Source of the DNA: Mycolicibacterium grossiae
GTDB lineage: Bacteria > Actinomycetota > Actinomycetes > Mycobacteriales > Mycobacteriaceae
DNA length: 64,000 nucleotides
Direction of reading: 5' to 3'
Assembly (NCBI RefSeq): GCF_008329645.1
Contig: NZ_CP043474.1
Coordinates: 4,960,001-5,024,000, forward strand
Shown here piece after piece: positions 45,647 through 54,100 of the stretch; positions within the stretch are counted from its first letter, which is position 1, and each line of letters opens with the position of its first letter. The notes under the pieces are model-generated. The model saw only the letters and a program-made list of their open reading frames with translations. It did no database searches and was not told the origin of the DNA. The position numbers were made by a program, and so were the translations under genes.

Positions 45647-46876
45647 TCAGACCGTCGCGTTGCCGGCCTTCCACTGCTCCCACGGGACGTTCCAGTCACC
45701 GAGACCGTCGACCCCGGGCAGCACGGATCCCACGGTGTTGAGGACCTCGACGATGTCGCCGCGCTTGGTGTTCTCGTAGAACCACTGCGCGTTGCTGGTG
45801 CTCACGTTGAGGCAGCCGTGGCTGACGTTGCTGTATCCCTGGCTGCCGACCGACCACGGCGCACCGTGGACGTAGATGCCGCTGTAGGACATCTGGGTGG
45901 CCCAGTCGACCTCGGTGCGGTAGCCGTTGGGCGAGTTCGACGGGACGCCGTAGGTCGACGAATCCATCACCAGGTGCGAGAAGCGGTCGCCGATGATGTA
46001 CACGCCGTTGTTGGTCGGCGTGGTGTTCTTGCCCATGGAGATCGGCATCGTCTTGATGACCTCGCCGTTGCGGCGCACGGTCAGCGTCTTGGTGTCGTCG
46101 TCCGCGACGGCGATCACCTGGTCACCGATGGTGAAGTGGGTGGTGGCGTTGTCCTGGCCGAACAGACCGTCGCCGAGGTCGACGCCGTAGGTGTCGACCG
46201 TGACGTCGACCGTGGTGCCGGGCTTCCAGTACTCGGCGGGTCGCCAGCGCACCTCGCGGTTGCTCAGCCAGTAGAACGCGCCCTCCACGGGCGGGTTGGT
46301 GGTGACGGTGATCGCCTTCTCGGCCGCCGCGCGGTTCGGGATGTTCTCGTCGAAGCGGACGGCGATCGGCTGACCGACGCCGACGACCTCGCCGTCGTTG
46401 GGCAGCACGTAGGGCATCGTGAGGTTCTCGGGCGAGTGCGTCTGGAACGTCATGGACCGACTGGTCACGCCGCCGAGCCCCAGGGACTGCGCGTTGAGCG
46501 TGTAGCGGGCGTTGTAGTCCAGCGGATCGGTGGTCGACCACTGCAGGCCGTCCTTCGTCAGCTGCCCCGCGACGGGCTCGCCGTCGGCGTCGGTCATCGT
46601 GACCGCGCCGAGGACACCGTCCTCGGCGCTCACCGTGACCGGCGCGTCGACGGTGACGCCGACGGCACCGTCGGTGACCGATGCCGTCAGCTTCGGCACC
46701 AGCAGGTCGGCGAACGGCGTGCCCTTGTCGGTGATCGTCTGCGGCTGCGGCGCCGCCTCCTGGTCGCTGCTGCATCCCGCCAGCGCGAGTACGGCGGCGG
46801 GCACCAGGACGAACGCCGTCAGCAGCGTCGGGCGACGACGGTTGACGGGACGGGCCACGGTATGGACTCGCGGCAT
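45647..46876 (-). CDS. ldtB: L,D-transpeptidase LdtB (lipoprotein LppS)
   Basis: Makes 3-3 (meso-diaminopimelate) cross-links in peptidoglycan and is a target of carbapenems. 409 residues. Signal peptide with lipobox LALAGC, lipidated Cys35; two immunoglobulin-like domains (about 55-250, including FDENIPNRAAAEKAITV); catalytic YkuD domain with HGAPWSVGSQG and SHGCLNVS, nucleophile Cys355 (Cys354 in LdtMt2/Rv2518c), and a C-terminal subdomain ending WEQWKAGNATV. ATG 46876 has GAGGTGGAG 9 nt upstream; a GTG at 46888 lies too close to that site. It converges with tRNA-His. Confidence 0.95.
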   Translation of the reverse strand: MPRVHTVARPVNRRRPTLLTAFVLVPAAVLALAGCSSDQEAAPQPQTITDKGTPFADLLVPKLTASVTDGAVGVTVDAPVTVSAEDGVLGAVTMTDADGEPVAGQLTKDGLQWSTTDPLDYNARYTLNAQSLGLGGVTSRSMTFQTHSPENLTMPYVLPNDGEVVGVGQPIAVRFDENIPNRAAAEKAITVTTNPPVEGAFYWLSNREVRWRPAEYWKPGTTVDVTVDTYGVDLGDGLFGQDNATTHFTIGDQVIAVADDDTKTLTVRRNGEVIKTMPISMGKNTTPTNNGVYIIGDRFSHLVMDSSTYGVPSNSPNGYRTEVDWATQMSYSGIYVHGAPWSVGSQGYSNVSHGCLNVSTSNAQWFYENTKRGDIVEVLNTVGSVLPGVDGLGDWNVPWEQWKAGNATV

Positions 46877-47039
46877 GCTGGACTCCACCTCACGACTGGA
46901 CTGAACGGGACGACACCCTAAGTTGGCAATAGTCTAAGGGAAACCGCCGACAGGGGCGTGATCGTTACATCCGCCTCCGAGCGGGCCCGAGACGTGCTGA
47001 TTTCATCTCCGCCGCGCCGCCTGTTATCGTCTTCCACGC
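46877..47039. promoter_or_regulatory. Divergent promoter region, ldtB and tRNA-Lys
   Basis: 163 bp. A TAGACT box on the minus strand (within 46929-46940) is a candidate -10 for ldtB; TATCGT at 47024-47029, some 10 bp before the tRNA, is the likely -10 for tRNA-Lys. No other feature recognised. Confidence 0.45.
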
Positions 47040-47112
<73 letters not shown>

Positions 47113-47119
47113 CTCGTCG

Positions 47120-47147
47120 CGAAAGCCCCGCTTCGGCGGGGCTTTCG
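47120..47147 (+). terminator. Terminator after tRNA-Lys
   Basis: 12-bp perfect stem (47120-47131 with 47136-47147) with TTCG loop, CGAAAGCCCC/GGGGCTTTCG, 7 bp after the tRNA. Confidence 0.85.
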
Positions 47148-47422
47148 TCGTTTCTCGGGTGCTCCCGTGTCGGCGCTGTATCGGTTGCGGAATCCGCGGC
47201 GTTACAGGTCCTTCGAAGTTCGTAGCAAACGCCCACTGGGTCGAATACACGTATTCTTCGAACCATCCCAGGTCACGCCGTATACGCGAGAAAAGTTCGC
47301 CCGCACCGTGTTTGACGATCAGTCGAACGGTCATCCCCTCATCAGGTCGGGGCATCGTCGGTGACCGCTTCCCCGAGCGGCAACCGATGGAAAGCACAGA
47401 AGACGAACGAGGAGGTTCCGAC
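47148..47422 (+). promoter_or_regulatory. AT-richer leader with several palindromes
   Basis: Upstream of the secreted protein. It holds GAATAC-AC-GTATTC (47243-47256), flanked by TTCGAA at 47212-47217 and 47257-47262, and an imperfect dyad GTTTGAC-GATCA-GTCGAAC (47310-47328). These look like regulator sites; they do not fit the mycobacterial LexA box. No gene seen. Confidence 0.45.
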
Positions 47423-47878
47423 ATGGATGTGAAGAAGATTGCGGCCGGCATGGCGACGGCGGGCGTACTGGGCCTGGGCGGCCTGGGGATGGGTGCGGGT
47501 CTGGCGCAGGCCGATCCCTCGTCCCCGCCGCCGCGGCCCACCCCGAACGCTCCGGACCGGCCGGGCAATGACCAGCGACCCGCACCGCGTCCCGATGCCG
47601 TCACCGGCCCGGGCGTGAACGCCGGCGACCCGGGCAACCCGCTGCCCCCGGGGCTGGGCTACCTGCCGCCTCCCGGACACGGCGGCCCGATGCCGCAGGA
47701 CCGCATCGCGTTCGACGAGGTGCCGTCGTGGGTCCTCGATCCCGTGACGCCGCCGCTCGACGCACCGCTGCGACCCGACGTGCCGGACTGGGCCGTCGAC
47801 CTGCCGGTCGTGTGGAACCCCGACCTCGGCGTGTGGGGCGTCTTCGACGACGAGACCGACACCTTCGTGCGTCTCTAG
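47423..47878 (+). CDS. Secreted Pro-rich protein, unknown
   Basis: A 151-residue protein with a Sec signal peptide (MDVKKIAAGMATAGVLGLGG, cleavage after AQA near residue 30). The mature part is Pro/Asp-rich (RPTPNAPDRPGNDQRPAPRP) and ends in an acidic Trp-containing domain (FDEVPSWVLDPV, VWNPDLGVWGVFDDETDTF). ATG 47423 has GAGGAGG upstream. Not recognised by name; similar short exported proteins with a W-x-P-D-x-G-x-W-G ending occur in mycobacteria. M. tuberculosis has PE26 in about this place, to which this is unrelated. Confidence 0.8.
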   Translation: MDVKKIAAGMATAGVLGLGGLGMGAGLAQADPSSPPPRPTPNAPDRPGNDQRPAPRPDAVTGPGVNAGDPGNPLPPGLGYLPPPGHGGPMPQDRIAFDEVPSWVLDPVTPPLDAPLRPDVPDWAVDLPVVWNPDLGVWGVFDDETDTFVRL

Positions 47879-48197
47879 CCCCACGGGCCCTTGACGGCCG
47901 CCTCGCGCTCGGCGCGGGGCGGCCGTCCGCGTGTCCGGAGGATGCGTCGGCGAACCCGCTCGAGCGGGCACCCACCGCAGAAGTCGCGAAGCGCCCGAAT
48001 CGCCGTGCGCTGGGCATACGTGGCGAACGGTTGGCCGAGCGAGCGTGCGATTGCAGGTGACGGCTGCGTCGAATCGGCGCGGACTTTGCCAGCGGCTATC
48101 ACCGGGGTGTGCTGGAATCACCGCGGAAGTCACTTTCCAGCGCGATGTTGAATCGCAACCGCTCGTAGCGTAACTGCATGATCAGCGGATATCACGC
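47879..48197. other. Intergenic region without a supported gene
   Basis: About 320 bp. A minus-strand frame (47875-48102, 75 codons, with FCGGCPLERVRRR) is open but starts with an unsupported GTG and overlaps the end of the secreted-protein gene. Nothing else recognised until the promoter at 48198. Confidence 0.5.
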
Positions 48198-48222
48198 GTT
48201 TGATGGAGCGACGTGCCGGGTA
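48198..48222 (+). promoter_or_regulatory. SigF-type promoter
   Basis: GTTT (48198-48201), 16-nt spacer, GGGTA (48218-48222): the SigF consensus, with the same spacing as at 40048-40072. It points to the small gene at 48305 and would give a leader of about 75 nt containing a TGCCT/AGGCA stem. Confidence 0.65.
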
Positions 48223-48304
48223 AGCCTGGTACGCTCGAAGTTAGCTGCCTAGCGGGGAGGCAAGTGCCACGATGGATCGACGGGGGAACGGAGGTATTAG
48301 CTAG

Positions 48305-48475
48305 ATGACGTCATCGAGCGCATCGGCCGCTACCTTCGCCGCACCGGACGTTTGCGATGCCGACGCCGCCGAACGGCCGGTCGCGGTGTATTCGTGCAGC
48401 CGGATCGGGCTCCGGGCGAACCCGCCTCGACGGTTCTCGCTGCTGGGTCTGTTCCGGCGCAATCGACGCCGCTGA
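48305..48475 (+). CDS. Possible 56-residue basic-tailed small protein
   Basis: Short frame starting MTSSSASAATFAAPDVCDAD and ending RRFSLLGLFRRNRRR. ATG 48305 has GGAGG about 8-12 nt upstream and a SigF-type promoter about 80 bp ahead. The C-terminus could form a basic amphipathic helix binding membrane or nucleic acid; two Cys (17 and 31) are present. No family recognised. It converges with the DUF3618 gene, 10 bp between stops. The case rests on promoter, ribosome site and clean fit in the gap. Confidence 0.55.
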   Translation: MTSSSASAATFAAPDVCDADAAERPVAVYSCSRIGLRANPPRRFSLLGLFRRNRRR

Positions 48476-48485
48476 CCCGGATGCG

Positions 48486-48713
48486 TCAGCGGTCGCGGAT
48501 GCGCCGCACCACCAGGACCAGCACCACCGAGCCGATGCCGGCGATCGTGATGGCCACCGGCGGCTTCGTGACGAATTCGAGCAACCCGGCCTTCAGGTCG
48601 TCGGCGAGGCGACGGGGATTGGCGCGCACGGCCAGCTCGTCCACGGTCGCGGCCAACTGATCGCGCGCCTGGTCGATCTCCTGCTTGATGGTGTCCGGAT
48701 CCCTGTCCGCCAC
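48486..48713 (-). CDS. Small membrane protein, DUF3618 (Rv2520c-like)
   Basis: A 75-residue protein, the size of Rv2520c. Residues 1-30 form a charged helix (MADRDPDTIKQEIDQARDQL, the DUF3618 heptad region I-x-x-x-R-x-x-L), followed by ELAVRANPRRLADDLKAG and one membrane helix (VAITIAGIGSVVLVLVV) ending RRIRDR. GTG 48713 has GGAGGG in front. DUF3618 proteins often occur with phage-holin-like and stress membrane proteins in actinobacteria; role unknown. Divergent from bcp. Confidence 0.88.
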   Translation of the reverse strand: MADRDPDTIKQEIDQARDQLAATVDELAVRANPRRLADDLKAGLLEFVTKPPVAITIAGIGSVVLVLVVRRIRDR

Positions 48714-48832
48714 GTCAGCCCTCCATCTCGCCGTGCGCCTTGTCGCATACCCTATGTCAGCCACCACCCCGTCGCGTCGGTCGCCCCGGCAGACCGCGTC
48801 GGCGAGGGAGCGGCCGAGAGAAGGGACTGACC

Positions 48833-49306
48833 ATGGCACCTACGCCGCGCTTGCAGGTGGGTGACACCGCCCCCGCGTTCACCCTCACCGACGCCGACGG
48901 CAACACCACGAGCCTCGCCGACTTCGCGGGCCGCAAGGTGATCGTGTACTTCTACCCCGCGGCGTCCACGCCCGGGTGCACCAAGCAGGCCTGCGACTTC
49001 CGCGACAGCATCGCCGAATTGAACAGCGCCGGGCTCGACGTCGTCGGCATCTCCCCCGACAAGCCCGCGAAGCTGGCGAAGTTCCGTGACGCGCAGGGGC
49101 TGAACTTCCCACTGCTGTCCGACCCGGACCGCGAGGTCCTCACCGCGTGGGGCGCATTCGGCGAGAAGACCATGTACGGCAAGACCGTTCAGGGCGTCAT
49201 CCGGTCGACGTTCGTCGTCGACGAGGAGGGCAGGATCGAGGTCGCGCAGTACAACGTCAAGGCGACCGGCCACGTCGCGAAGCTGCTGCGCGACATCTCG
49301 GTCTAA
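48833..49306 (+). CDS. bcp: Thiol peroxidase Bcp (PrxQ)
   Basis: Reduces hydrogen peroxide and organic hydroperoxides with thioredoxin as donor, in the cytosol. 157 residues, the length of Rv2521. Thioredoxin fold; peroxidatic Cys49 in TPGCTKQAC and resolving Cys54 four residues on, as in atypical two-Cys PrxQ-alpha. RSTFVVDEEGRI is the conserved C-terminal strand. ATG 48833 follows AGAAGGGA. The stop overlaps the converging M20 peptidase gene by 4 nt. Confidence 0.95.
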   Translation: MAPTPRLQVGDTAPAFTLTDADGNTTSLADFAGRKVIVYFYPAASTPGCTKQACDFRDSIAELNSAGLDVVGISPDKPAKLAKFRDAQGLNFPLLSDPDREVLTAWGAFGEKTMYGKTVQGVIRSTFVVDEEGRIEVAQYNVKATGHVAKLLRDISV

Positions 49307-50703
49307 CCGGCGGCGCCGCCCAGATCCCCGGCAGGGCCCAGTTCCCCGGCACGGCCCAGTTCCTCGAGCAGCAGCGCCTCGGCGGTCGCGGCCTTCGCCA
49401 GCACGCCCAGGTGCAGGCTCTCGTCGATGCTGTGCGCCTGCGTCCCGGGGTCCTCGACGCCGGTCACCAGGATGCGGGCGTTCGGGAAGGTGCGGGCGAA
49501 CTCGGCGATGAACGGGATGGATCCGCCCATGCCCATGTCGATGGGGTCGCGTCCCCACGCCGTACGGAAGGCCGCGCGCGCCGCGTCGTACACCGGTCCG
49601 GCGGCGTCGATCGCGTACGGCTGACCCACGTCCCCGGGCGTCACGGTGACCTTCGCGCCCCACGGCGCGTGCGTCTCGAGGTGCCGGGTGAGCGCCGCGA
49701 GGTGCTCGCGCGCGTCACCGCCGGGAGCCACCCGCATGCTGACCTTCGCGCGGGCACGGGGAATGAGCGTGTTCGACGACCGCGCGACGGTCGTGGTGTC
49801 CACTCCGATGACCGTGATGGCCGGCTTGGCCCACAGCCGCTGCACCACCGAGCCGCTGCCGACCTCCGAAACCCCGTCCAGCAGTCCGGAATCGGCGCGG
49901 ACGCGCTCGGGCGGGTAGTCCACCTCGGCGGCGCTGCCGACGTGCAGCCCGGCGACCGCGACGTTGCCCTCGTCGTCGTGCAGCGTGGCCAGCAGCCGGA
50001 TCAGCGCGCCCAGCGCGTCGGGAACGACGCCGCCCCACAGGCCGGAGTGCAGGCCGTGGTCGAGCGTCTCGACCTCCACGACGCAGTCGGCGAGACCCCG
50101 CAGCGACACCGTGAGCGCCGGGATCTCGGTGCTCCAGTTGTCCGAGTCGGCGATCACGATGACGTCGGCGGCCAGCGCGTCGCGGTGCGCCGCCAACAGC
50201 GCCCCCAGCGACGGCGAGCCGGACTCCTCCTCGCCCTCGACGAAGACCGTGACCCCGACCGGCGGACGTCCGTCGTGCGCGCGGAACGCCGCCAGGTGCG
50301 TGGCGATGCCCGCCTTGTCGTCGGCCGTGCCGCGGCCGTACAGCCGGCCGTCGCGTTCGGTCGGCTCGAACGGCGGTGACGCCCACTGCCCGGCGTCGCC
50401 CTCGGGTTGCACGTCGTGGTGGGCGTACAGCAGTACCGTCGGCGCCCCCGGCGGGGCGGGATGCGACGCGATGACGGCCGGCGCGCCGCCCTCGCTGACG
50501 ATGCGGACGTCGTCGAAACCGGCCTCGGACAACAACTTCGAGACTGCTTCGGCGCTGCGCACGACCTCGTCGCGGCGGGCCGGATCCGCCCACACCGACG
50601 GGATGCGCACCAGGTCCTCGAGATCGGCGCGAACGGCGGGCAGCACCTCGCGGACCCGGGCGAGGAGCGCATCCTCGCGTCCGCTGGAGACGACGTCGGT
50701 CAC
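49303..50703 (-). CDS. M20 family zinc peptidase (Rv2522c-like)
   Basis: Dipeptidase or N-acyl-amino-acid deacylase of the M20 family, 466 residues (Rv2522c: 470). Zinc ligands: YAHHDVQP, GRGTADDKAG (bridging Asp), VEGEEESGS (general base Glu and Glu ligand), ADSDNW and the C-terminal HSIDESLHLG His. The dimerisation domain is about 185-310. GTG 50703 follows TGAGG and lies 10 bp after the acpS stop; a longer frame to 50727 would overlap acpS. It ends in a variable Gly/Ala-rich tail. Substrate unknown; probably cotranscribed with fas and acpS. Confidence 0.88.
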   Translation of the reverse strand: MTDVVSSGREDALLARVREVLPAVRADLEDLVRIPSVWADPARRDEVVRSAEAVSKLLSEAGFDDVRIVSEGGAPAVIASHPAPPGAPTVLLYAHHDVQPEGDAGQWASPPFEPTERDGRLYGRGTADDKAGIATHLAAFRAHDGRPPVGVTVFVEGEEESGSPSLGALLAAHRDALAADVIVIADSDNWSTEIPALTVSLRGLADCVVEVETLDHGLHSGLWGGVVPDALGALIRLLATLHDDEGNVAVAGLHVGSAAEVDYPPERVRADSGLLDGVSEVGSGSVVQRLWAKPAITVIGVDTTTVARSSNTLIPRARAKVSMRVAPGGDAREHLAALTRHLETHAPWGAKVTVTPGDVGQPYAIDAAGPVYDAARAAFRTAWGRDPIDMGMGGSIPFIAEFARTFPNARILVTGVEDPGTQAHSIDESLHLGVLAKAATAEALLLEELGRAGELGPAGDLGGAAG

Positions 50704-50713
50704 GGACCTCAGG

Positions 50714-51133
50714 CTAGTCCGCGTCACCGCCGGACGTCGGCGCTGCCGTCTCGAGGACCGCCACCGCCGCCGCGGTGTCGCCCTCGTGCGTCAGTGACAG
50801 GTGGATCGTGATGTCGGCGAGGTGCTCGGCGATCGCGCCGGCGAGCCGCACCTTGGGCCGTCCCCACATGTCGGTGACGACCTCGATGTCGCGGTGGATG
50901 CCCTCCGGCAGCATCGGCCGCTTGGAGAACCGCGACCCCGACCACGCCTTGATCACGGCCTCCTTGGCGGCCCACCGGGCGGCGAGGTGGCGCGCCGCGG
51001 ACGAACTCTTGTCCGCCGCGTCGCGCCGCTCGCCCGGGGTGAACGTCTCGGCGAACACGGTCCCCGGCTGATCCACCTGCTCGGCGAAGTCCGGGATGGA
51101 GACCAGATCGATGCCGACTCCGACGATGCTCAC
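50714..51133 (-). CDS. acpS: Holo-ACP synthase AcpS
   Basis: Transfers phosphopantetheine from CoA to the ACP domain of FAS-I (and to AcpM). 139 residues (Rv2523c: 130). Motifs GVGIDLVSI with the Mg-binding Asp9, and RWAAKEAVIKAW with Glu and Lys of the active site; C-terminal LTHEGDTAAAVAVLE. GTG 51133. It lies 22 bp after fas, the usual order, because bacterial FAS-I lacks the fused phosphopantetheinyl transferase of the fungal enzyme. Confidence 0.95.
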   Translation of the reverse strand: MSIVGVGIDLVSIPDFAEQVDQPGTVFAETFTPGERRDAADKSSSAARHLAARWAAKEAVIKAWSGSRFSKRPMLPEGIHRDIEVVTDMWGRPKVRLAGAIAEHLADITIHLSLTHEGDTAAAVAVLETAAPTSGGDAD

Positions 51134-51155
51134 GCCGTGACGCTACCCAACGACG

Positions 51156-54100
51156 TCACCGGGCGTACCAACCGTCCTCGCCGAGGCGCGAGCCGGCGTC
51201 CAGGAGCATGTCCGCCTCCTGCCGCTTCTCGGGCGCGTCGTGGCCGAAGCGCCGGTCGGCGGGACGCTCGTACAGCGCGGGCCCGCCGGCGATCGCCGAC
51301 GCGAGCCGGCGCTGACCGTTGAGCACCCGCTCGCCCGAGCGGCGCAGGTAGTCCTCGCGTTGCTCCTCGTCGAGCGCCGCCAGGAACGCCTGCGGATGCA
51401 CCAGCGCCACCAGACCCGACACGTGCCCGAACCCGAGGCTGGTGACCAGACCCGCCTTCAGCGGCAGCTTGTCGCCCAGCCGCAGGGTCTCGCGCACCCA
51501 CACGAAGTGGCGGGCGTGCGACAGCTCGTCGTCGACGCAGTCCAGGCTGCGATTCGGCGGGATGACGCCGTCGCGCAGCATCTGGCACATGCCCATCATC
51601 TGGAACGCCGCGGCACCGCCCTTGCTGTGGCCGGTCAGGCTCTTCTGGCTGACCACGAACAGCGGTGCGCCCTCCGACCGTCCCAGCGAGGCCGCGAGCC
51701 GCTCGTGCAGCTCGGTCTCGTTGGGGTCGTTCGCCAGCGTCGACGTGTCGTGCTTCGAGATCACGCCGATGTCGTCGGGGCCGACGCCGAGCTTGGCCAG
51801 GTTGCGGGCCAGTTGCGACTGCCGTCCGCCGCGACCGGCGCCCAGCGCGCCCAGGCCGGGTGCGGGGATCGAGGTGTGCACGCCGTCGCCGAAGGACGAC
51901 GCATACCCCACGACCGCCAGCACGGGCAGCCCCATCGCCAGGGCGAGGTCACCGCGGGCCAGCAGGATGGTGCCGCCGCCCTGGGACTCGACGAAGCCGA
52001 GCCGGCGCCGGTCGTTGGCGCGGGAGAACTTCGCGTCGCTGATGCCCTTGGCGCGCATCATCTCGGTGTCTGCGGTGGCCGACATGTCGCCGAAGCCGAT
52101 GATGGCCTCCAGCGTCAGGTCGTCGTAGCCGCCGGCGACCACGAACTCGGCCTTGCCGAGCGTGATCTTGTCGACGCCCTCCTCGACCGACACCGCCGCG
52201 GTGGCGCAGGCGGCCACCGGGTGGATCATCGAGCCGTAGCTGCCGATGTAGCTCTGCACCACGTGGCCGGCGAAGACGTTCGGCAGGACCTCCTGCAGGA
52301 TGTCGTTCGGCTTGTTCTGCCCGAGCAGGTTGCCGTGGTACATCGTCTGCATCGACGTCAGGCCGCCCATGCCGGTGCCCTGCGTGCTGGCCACCAGACT
52401 GGGGTGCACCCAGCGCATCAGCTCGGTCGGCGTGAAGCCCGACGACAGGAACGCGTCGACGGTCGTGACCAGGTTCCACAGCGCCACCCGGTCGATCGAG
52501 GTGGCCATGTCCTGGCTGACGCCGTACACGGTCGGGTCGAACCCGGTGGGGATCTGCGCCCCGACGGTCCGGGACAGCTTCACCTTGCGCGGCACGCGGA
52601 TCTCGGTGCCCGCCTTGCGCGTCACCTGCCAGTCCGAGCTGTCCGGCACGGGGGCGATCACGGTGTGCTCGGGATCGAACTGCGCGAACCCGCGGGCGTC
52701 CGCCTCGGAGGACACCACGAAGGTGAAGTCCTTGTCGAGGAATACCGAGACCAGCAGCGGCGAGGCGTGATCCGGGTCGATGGCACCGTCGTCGACCCAC
52801 TGCCGGATGCCGACCCGCTCGAGGACGGCGTCGTGGTACCGCTCCACCAGCTCGCCCTCGTCGACCAGGTCGCCGGTCTGGGTGTCGTACCAGCCCGGCT
52901 TCGGGTCGTCCTCCCAGGTGACCAGACCGGTGGTCCAGGCCAGCTCCAGGACGCCGGCCGCCGACAGCTCGCCGGAGGTCTCCACCTCGAAGCGGGTGCG
53001 CGACGAGCCGTACGGGCCGAGTTCGGCGCCGCCGACGATCACCACCATGTCGGCGGGGTCGACGTCGACGTGACCCCACTCCGGCGGCGGCGCTGCGGCG
53101 TACCCGCGCGGCGGCGAGGGCAGGGCGCGGAGGCCGGTGACGTCCTCCTCGGCGTCGGCGGCGGACTCGCCCGCCATCTCCTCGCGCGCCTTGGCGGCCA
53201 GCTCGGCCATGTCGATCTCGACGTCCCCGAGCCCACCGGTCAGGTCGACCTTCAGCGGCTCCCGAGCGGCGGCGACCTTCGACTCGATGTCACACAGCGC
53301 CAACAGCATCGACGCCATCTCGGCCGTCGTGTACGTCGTGACGCCGGCCTCCTCGACCGCACCGACGATCGCGTCGTTGTGGCCCATCAGCCCGGTGCCC
53401 TTGGTCCAGCCGATCAGGGCGTGCGCCAGCGAGACTCGCTGCGACCACGACGTCTCGGCCTTCCACCGCGTCACCACCGCGTCGAGCGCGGACTTCGACT
53501 CGCCGTAGGCGCCGTCGCCGCCGAACATGCCGCGGTTCGGCGAGCCGGGCAGCACCACGTGCAGACGCGACGCGATGTCGCGCTCGGCGCCGATGTGCGA
53601 CAGCCCGCCGATGAGCCGCTGCACGGCCCACAGCAGCACCTTCATCTCCATCTCGGAACGCGACCCGGCCTCCGACATGTCCCCGGCCACGCGCGGCGCG
53701 GCGAACGGGAACAGCAGCGTCGGGGTGAGCGCGTCCTTGAGGTGGATGGACTGCGGCCCGAGGCTCTCGGACTGCTCGTTGCCGATCCAGTCGACCAGCG
53801 CGTCGATGTCCGAGTAGGACGCCATGTTCGCCGGGACCACCCACAGGGTGGCGCCGAAGCGGGCGTTGTCGCGGTAGAGCTCCTTGTAGAACGCCAGCCG
53901 GTCGTCGTCGAGCCGGCTGGTGGTCGCGATGACCGTCGCGCCGCCGTCGAGCAGCTGCGCGGCCACCGAGGAGGCGATCGACCCCTTCGACGCACCGGTC
54001 ACCACCGCGACCTCGTTGGCGTAGCGGCCGCTGGCCGGGTTCTCCGCACCTGCGGCGGCCCTGCCGTACAGCGAGGCGTGCACGGTGCGGCCGGCTGCCA

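Noticed and set aside
47243..47256. LexA/SOS box
   Set aside because: The dyad GAATACACGTATTC does not match TCGAAC-N4-GTTCGA in half-site or spacing.
47875..48102. 75-codon minus-strand frame with FCGGCPLERVRRR
   Set aside because: Superficially WhiB-like but lacks the four spaced Cys; GTG start without ribosome site; overlaps a supported gene end.
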